Below are positions 59,067-64,000 of a stretch of DNA of 64,000 bases, piece after piece. The notes beneath the pieces were generated by a model that saw only the letters and a list, made by a program, of their open reading frames with translations, had not been told where the DNA came from and searched no databases. Source of the DNA: Leishmania mexicana MHOM/GT/2001/U1103. Taxonomy: Eukaryota > Euglenozoa > Kinetoplastea > Trypanosomatida > Trypanosomatidae. The stretch covers positions 619,001 through 683,000 of the forward strand of contig NC_018333.1 in NCBI RefSeq assembly GCF_000234665.1. Reading direction: 5' to 3'. Numbering within the stretch: the first letter of the stretch is position 1; each line of letters starts with the position of its first letter. The position numbers and the translations under genes are program-made.

Positions 59067-60668
59067 ATGCCACGCGAGCTGCGCTACTGCCGTCCTAGGC
59101 GCGACCCTGACGAGTCCCTACTCGCATATCTATCCAAGAAGTTTACCTATCTAGCGGATACGCAGTGGCGTCAGCACATCGCAGCCGGTGACATCCATGT
59201 CAATGGGGTGACACTCACTGATGGGTCCTACGTTCTCCGACAGGGCGACATGCTTCGCTTTGCCCCGCCGCGCTCCTTGGAGCCGCCTGTGGACAGCAAG
59301 CACATTGAGGTCCTCTACGAAGACTCGACGCTGATAGTCGTGACCAAGAACAGTAACCTGCCGGTTGCAGAGGGTGGTCGTTACTGCGAGAACACACTGG
59401 TGGAGGTTCTGCGACGCCGTGGCACTGCTGCGTTTTACACGGCCTCCACGCGTACCAGCCTCGCCGCGACGCATGAGGAAACGGAGAAGGTGTATGACTC
59501 TCTCACTCACGCTAGTAAAATTGTTGACGCTGCAGCTCGTGTTGAGGGTTCGACGGCGATGGACGCGAGTGGCGAAGCCGCTGAAACGGCTTCTTCACCT
59601 CCTTCCCGACCGCGACTGGAGGACGGCTCGCATGTGACCTCTGCGGCCGGCTCAGCGCCGCGCACTTCTCTGCCGTCGCCCGAGACACCAACGGTTCAGC
59701 AGCGAAGCCCCCTCAATCTTTTCACTGTCCAGCGGCTGGACAAGGAAACCTCGGGTGTTGTGGTGCTTGCAAAGAACAGCGTCAGCGCAAGAACTTTAGC
59801 GTCGAAACTGGAGACGCAGACGAGAGGCTGTACGGCCGCAGTGGAGTCGCGACTGCGCGAGTGTGGTCACGCCGTGGCGCTCAGCTCCGACGCCTTCGAC
59901 GAGTTGCTTCGGCTTAAGGCGCAATCAGTGCACAAGACCTACACGGCGGTGCTTCGAGGCGCTGCCCCAGAGGACCGCACGTTTGTGGTGGCGAACTACA
60001 TGGACTGCATGGCGAAACATCCCACGCACTCACGGGAGGCGCAACACACCCAATTAAACAAGCTGAAAATGTGCTGTGAGCCGATGAAAGAGATGCTGTT
60101 CTCGCACGCAGCAGCATCCTTGCCGACACCGCCCAAGGAGCAGGAAACGCAGTGGGGAAGATTGGCTGTAACTCGCATTCGCGTCTTGGCGAGGAACCAG
60201 AAGCTCGGACTGACATGTGTGCAGGTGGAGCTTCTCACCGGTCGAAGCCATCAGATTCGCCTGCACTGCGCCGCTGTCGGCTACCCAGTGTTGGGCGACA
60301 AGCTCTACACGACGACGACACCTGGAAGAGAGGGCGGTGCCACCGCAGTGTCCGACGCGGTGTACCTCGAGCGAGTTCGGCGTGAAGATGATCCATTTCT
60401 TCCCATCGACGATGACGTCAGCGGCGCAGGTGGCACCAGTGGTAACGGCCAAATGTGGTGTCGGCGTCACTTGCTGCACGCGACGCGGATCACCTTTGCA
60501 CATCCAGATGTTTCGCCGGAGCGCTTGATGACGTTCATGGCGTCGCCGGTGCCCTTCTTCATCGCGGATGTTCGTTTCGAGTGCGAGGAGGACTCCTCGC
60601 TGTTCTCTCGGTGGCTTACACGTGCCGTCTCGCGGCCAGTGGAAAGTGCGGACACCTCACAGAGCTGA
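59067..60668 (+). CDS. RluA-family RNA pseudouridine synthase
   Basis: 533 residues from ATG 59067; the frame is open upstream to a TTG at 58914. An S4-like RNA-binding domain covers about 18-68 ('LLAYLSKKFTYLADTQWRQHIAAG'-region through 'LRQGDMLRF'). The catalytic domain follows with 'VLYEDSTLIVVTKNSNLPV', the active-site motif at 222-230 reading QRLDKETSG with catalytic Asp225, 'KTYTAVLRG', and the TGRSHQIRLH motif (391-400) followed by 'YPVLGDKLY'. A long low-complexity insert (about 135-210) separates the first catalytic strands from the RLD motif. Canonical HRLD is QRLD here; the His is not the catalytic residue, so activity is still expected. RluA enzymes isomerise uridine in rRNA, tRNA or mRNA; the target cannot be told. 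Organelle targeting is unclear. Confidence 0.9.
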   Translation: MPRELRYCRPRRDPDESLLAYLSKKFTYLADTQWRQHIAAGDIHVNGVTLTDGSYVLRQGDMLRFAPPRSLEPPVDSKHIEVLYEDSTLIVVTKNSNLPVAEGGRYCENTLVEVLRRRGTAAFYTASTRTSLAATHEETEKVYDSLTHASKIVDAAARVEGSTAMDASGEAAETASSPPSRPRLEDGSHVTSAAGSAPRTSLPSPETPTVQQRSPLNLFTVQRLDKETSGVVVLAKNSVSARTLASKLETQTRGCTAAVESRLRECGHAVALSSDAFDELLRLKAQSVHKTYTAVLRGAAPEDRTFVVANYMDCMAKHPTHSREAQHTQLNKLKMCCEPMKEMLFSHAAASLPTPPKEQETQWGRLAVTRIRVLARNQKLGLTCVQVELLTGRSHQIRLHCAAVGYPVLGDKLYTTTTPGREGGATAVSDAVYLERVRREDDPFLPIDDDVSGAGGTSGNGQMWCRRHLLHATRITFAHPDVSPERLMTFMASPVPFFIADVRFECEEDSSLFSRWLTRAVSRPVESADTSQS

Positions 60669-61361
60669 ACCGCATTCTTGCGCGGGTGTACGGCGCTACA
60701 GGCAGTGCGGTTTGCTGTTTTTTCTTCCTGATTTCCCTATCTAGCTTTATTTTCAAACCTTCCTCACTCACGTGAGTGCTGCTTTACAACCAAACACATA
60801 AAGCGGTCAGGTGACCCACGTACGCGCCCCCTCCCATACTCTGGCGAAGACCTCTTCATAATGCTCACCATTCGAGATTCGGCTTGGTTACCTCGTGCTC
60901 TGCAAAGGACTGGTTTACAGTTGATCACCGGGGTCTTCTGCGGCGTGACTGCCACCTAGTGTCTCTCTCTGTTGTGTGCCGGTGTTTCGGTGGAAGACGT
61001 GTGCAGGCGCTCCAAGGCGAGAGCCTATGCGGTGTCAAGGCTAGACTGTTACCATCGTCTCCCCCTCCCCACCCCACCCGTCTGCCCTCGCCCTTGTGGC
61101 TTTCGCTCTTCAGTAGCCCCCCCTCCCCCACATACATAGGAGCGGTCTTTCCTCACTTCCAGTTATGCTTACCTGCCCGTGCGGCTCCGTTTCACTGCCG
61201 CCGTATACGTCGATCTCTCCTGTGGTCGTTCGCGACTGCTGTGGTGCACGCGGTGTGGGCGTTGGCGGATAATCGAACAAGGGCTCGGAAGAACGTCGTC
61301 ACGCACCCTTTTCCGCCCGGGGTTTGTTTTGCACAACCTTCATCCTTATCAACTCGGCAGC
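60669..61361 (+). other. Intergenic region, pseudouridine synthase to coiled-coil gene
   Basis: About 690 nt with no supported gene. C-rich tracts lie at 61060-61085 and 61115-61135. The acceptor for the next gene lies at its very end. Confidence 0.65.
61312..61360 (+). promoter_or_regulatory. Spliced-leader acceptor adjacent to the start codon of the coiled-coil gene
   Basis: A pyrimidine-rich stretch ends in TCGGCAG at 61360, one base before the ATG at 61362. No earlier AG follows the tract, so the gene-specific leader would be a single nucleotide plus the spliced leader. Confidence 0.5.
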
Positions 61362-62684
61362 ATGTCGACCATGAGCTCGCCGCGCACTGAGATGTCTGTG
61401 CCAACGGCGTTGCCGGAGACGGACGAGTCGCGGCTCATGTTCTACGCGGAGGTTCTCATGGCCAACGTGCCATCGCTTATTGCGGACCTGAGCTCTGCCA
61501 AGTACGCCTTCCTGAGCTTCTCGGAGAAAACCCGAAACGAGGTGAAGCAGAAGTCCGCTCTGATACAGGCCATTGGCCGCACCTTCACCTCGCTGCAGAA
61601 TGCAAGCAAGTCCCTGATAGAAGCCCGACAGAGCCTCCAGGAGTACGAGACGAAGCTGGTGCGGGCGGCGCCGCCAACGTTCGTGACAAGTGCCGAGGCG
61701 CTTCACCTGTCTAGCGCTAGGGCCAACGGTGACACCACCGGTGCTGAGCAAAACGGCAGCGCATCTGCCGAAGTGACAGCGGCTGAGTTGCGGAGACTCT
61801 CCACTGCATCCCCCGACAACATGGTGATCCTGAACGAGGAGGACATTGGTCCAGTCCGGGAAGCCGAGGAGGCGTACGAGAAGGAGTCGACGGTGTACGC
61901 AGAGATTGCGAAGGCGTGCAACCAGATGGAGGACGCCTTCGACCATGCCCACGATCAGTGTCGCGTCATGACGGAGCACGTGCAGGACCTTAAGTGGAAG
62001 TTCGACGAGGTCTACAACGGCTGGAAAGGTGCTGAGCGGGAACGGCGGGTGGTGCGCGCCATGCGGGATGAGCTGGCGGACCGGCGAGCGATCATGACAG
62101 AAGCCTTGCGCGGCATCAAAGCTGTCGAGGACGAGTGCCGTGCGCAGGAATTTAAGATTATTGAGCGCTCCATCGCCCAGGCGCAGGCAGAGGTGGATGC
62201 GATCAAGGCGGAGCTGCAGACGAAGCGCAGTCGCTACGAACTCGAGTTGGCCACCTACCAAATTGCATACAAGGAGCAGCAGGCCGAGGTGGAGTCCTTG
62301 CGCGAACACTGCAAGCTGCTGCGCAGCCACCAACGCGACCTAGAGATCCTCGCCAAGAAGCAGCAGCTTGAGGAGGTGGACCGGAACTGTTTGCGCAAGC
62401 TGATGATGGCGGCACTGACGTTAACGCCGTCCAAGTACGGCAGTGCCGAGGACCGCACGCTGACGTCGGAGCAGCAGACAGAGGTTAGAAACGATCATTT
62501 GCTGGTGTCGGCTCTGGCGGCCCGCATCTCCATTTTGGAGGAGCAGCGCAAGATGGTGGGGGGGCTCCTGGTTAGCGCGCGTGGAATGGGGAAGAGCGAC
62601 GACGTCAGCGCCACGGTCGAGCAAATCCGAAGCCTACTCGAGCCCGAGATTCAGCTCGACGAGGATGCCCTGATGGGCGAGTAA
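61362..62684 (+). CDS. Hypothetical coiled-coil protein
   Basis: 440 residues from ATG 61362; the frame is open upstream to a GTG at 61179, but the acceptor at 61359-61360 excludes that part. Heptad-like helices run from about 45-105, 160-345 and 375-415, rich in Glu, Lys, Ala, Gln and Leu, e.g. 'AQAEVDAIKAELQTKRSRYELELATYQIAYKEQQAEVESL' region, cut by a Ser/Ala linker near 108-150. No enzymatic motif, membrane span or zinc site. Such proteins are common in the trypanosomatid flagellum and cytoskeleton; that is background, not evidence. The C-terminus 'EIQLDEDALMGE' is acidic. I do not recognise the family. Confidence 0.85.
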   Translation: MSTMSSPRTEMSVPTALPETDESRLMFYAEVLMANVPSLIADLSSAKYAFLSFSEKTRNEVKQKSALIQAIGRTFTSLQNASKSLIEARQSLQEYETKLVRAAPPTFVTSAEALHLSSARANGDTTGAEQNGSASAEVTAAELRRLSTASPDNMVILNEEDIGPVREAEEAYEKESTVYAEIAKACNQMEDAFDHAHDQCRVMTEHVQDLKWKFDEVYNGWKGAERERRVVRAMRDELADRRAIMTEALRGIKAVEDECRAQEFKIIERSIAQAQAEVDAIKAELQTKRSRYELELATYQIAYKEQQAEVESLREHCKLLRSHQRDLEILAKKQQLEEVDRNCLRKLMMAALTLTPSKYGSAEDRTLTSEQQTEVRNDHLLVSALAARISILEEQRKMVGGLLVSARGMGKSDDVSATVEQIRSLLEPEIQLDEDALMGE

Positions 62685-64000
62685 GGTACAGGGCCGTTGC
62701 CCTTTTCCTTTCCTCTGTCTCCACGCTGATCACCGCCGTCGTCGCTGTGCACCGATCTTCCCTACTGGACATGCGTTTCTCGCTTTCCTGCCGACATTTG
62801 TGTTTGCTGCACTTTCGCTTTGTGTTCACGTGTGCTGTGAGGCCTCGCTGCATGTGTGTGTGTGTGTTCGCCAGACTGTACATTTGGTCATGCGTACATG
62901 CTTGCGGTCTCTCCTCGCCTGCTTTTCTCTTTTTCTGTCTTACTATTGCCCTACCGTGTGTTGGCCGTCTCTCAGGCGCGCTGCTTTCGCTTTTCTTGCC
63001 CTCTGCATGTATGCGCATACCACTTAACCGTCAACCGATACCGGCCAGCGTTGTCATCACCTCCATGTTGAAGAAACTCTTCCGGTAAGCGTGCCCTCCG
63101 ATAGACGCGCTCTGGGTGCGTGCGGGGTGGAATGGGGTTGGGGGAGGGGAAGAGGAGAGAGGAGAGCCATTGGAGTTTCAGAAGCACCAGAGTGCATTCC
63201 TTTTCCGGAATTATGTGCAAAACTCTTTGTTCGACGCGCAGGTAGTCTGTGCGCAACACTGATGACCCAGTGAGAGTAGGAGGGGTCAATTTGGCTTTCC
63301 AGCGCTCTTCGCTTGTGATCGCGTGTCGCCCATGGTCCCGTGCCTTTCTCCTGGCTGACCTGATGCGCTATTGTTGCGTGCATGTACACCACCTGTGAGG
63401 GGATCTCGCGCGCGTTACCGTTGCAGGCGGTACTCACCCGACTCGAGCGTCACTGTGTATGTATAAGGTATTCTTCCTATTTTTCTCTGCCCTTACCTCT
63501 CCCTCTCTCTGTTCCCCTCACGCGCATCCGCGTGCGGCACTGCATTACTGTCTAACTTGCTGGGCATCTTGTGCATACCCATGTCCCCGCCACCGACCGT
63601 CGTGCTGCATTTCGAAGCACCGACCGTGTCGTCATCCGGCCCCAGACACAAACGACAAACGAAAAGGTGAAGCTGCAGCCGACGCCTGAAAGGGAAGGAG
63701 AGGAGCAGTGGCGCTGACATCAAAGCGCGGCGGTCAAACGTTTTTTTCTTCCCGCGCATTTTCCCCCTTATTTTTGGCTGTTCTCCTTCGTTTTGGGGAC
63801 TCCCCTCCAGTCCTCATCAAGGAGCCGGAGCGCGCTTGTGTGTGTGTGCCCGAAGGAGCGGTGTGCTACAAGGACGTTCATTCAACGCGTATGACCGCCC
63901 ATCGCCTTACCTTGCTCTCCCACGCCGCCCTATCGCGCTGTCGCTGAGGTCGCCACCTCTCCTGTGTTTCTTCTCTCTCGTTCTCCGTTGTGGTATGCTT
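62685..64000 (+). other. Terminal intergenic region
   Basis: 1.3 kb to the window edge with no supported gene. It shows mostly T/C-rich spacer (62700-62960, 63470-63520) with a G/A-rich patch at 63130-63165, then T-rich sequence at 63740-63790 that may belong to the acceptor region of a gene beyond the window. Confidence 0.6.

Noticed and set aside
1..64000. Search by eye for tRNA or rRNA genes and strand-switch regions
   Set aside because: No cloverleaf with recognisable A/B boxes, no rRNA-like stretch and no change in coding strand was seen; small RNA genes such as snoRNAs cannot be excluded without a tool.

Overview
The window looks like a piece of a trypanosomatid nuclear chromosome, most likely Leishmania. 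All fourteen genes I can support lie on the + strand and none shows an intron. They are separated by long (0.7-3.4 kb), pyrimidine-rich, microsatellite-laden spacers, and most starts follow a polypyrimidine tract plus AG, the signal for spliced-leader trans-splicing. Coding regions are GC-rich and encode Ala/Ser/Thr-rich low-complexity linkers typical of Leishmania. This is therefore one directional polycistronic unit with no strand switch, and bacterial features (operons, RBS, CRISPR) do not apply. Several obvious ATG starts lie well inside longer open frames that begin with TTG or GTG; I used the ATG unless noted.

Layout. 2-9709: giant HYDIN-like ASH-repeat axonemal protein, possibly cut at its 5' end. 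11566-13431: SF3A3/SF3a60 splicing factor. 14424-16889: disordered protein with a basic C-terminal module. 20279-24400: FYVE zinc finger joined to a divergent phosphatidylinositol-kinase domain. 25921-27588: protein with a Par3-N-terminal/PB1-like domain. 28948-32766: long Ser-rich protein with a C2-like N-terminus. 33986-34342: small U1/matrin-type zinc finger. 35092-35634: adenylate kinase 6 (Fap7/CINAP). 37030-39981: protein alternating beta-rich and helical modules. 41049-43580: zinc-ribbon protein. 46324-47820 and 50676-52175: two SCOT-family CoA-transferase paralogs (trypanosomatid acetate:succinate CoA-transferase type). 54249-57830: PH-like protein with a possible frameshift near its end. 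59067-60668: RluA-type pseudouridine synthase. 61362-62684: coiled-coil protein.

The genes do not form a pathway. As usual in these organisms, neighbours share transcription, and expression is set after transcription by trans-splicing, polyadenylation and UTRs. Themes present are RNA biology (SF3A3, AK6, pseudouridine synthase), flagellum (HYDIN-like), membrane or phosphoinositide signalling (FYVE kinase; PH-like and C2-like proteins) and mitochondrial acetate metabolism (CoA-transferases).

The most notable observations are: a 1107-bp block shared by the two CoA-transferase genes with one base difference, flanked by strongly diverged ends (gene conversion); the FYVE-lipid kinase fusion with DFG changed to DFR; a probable +1 frameshift at a G6 run ending the PH-like ORF; a Par3-NTD-like fold outside animals; a probable SIDER-type retroposon remnant at about 32.99-33.56 kb; and splice-acceptor AGs lying just inside start codons. 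I did not find a clear novel multi-gene system.
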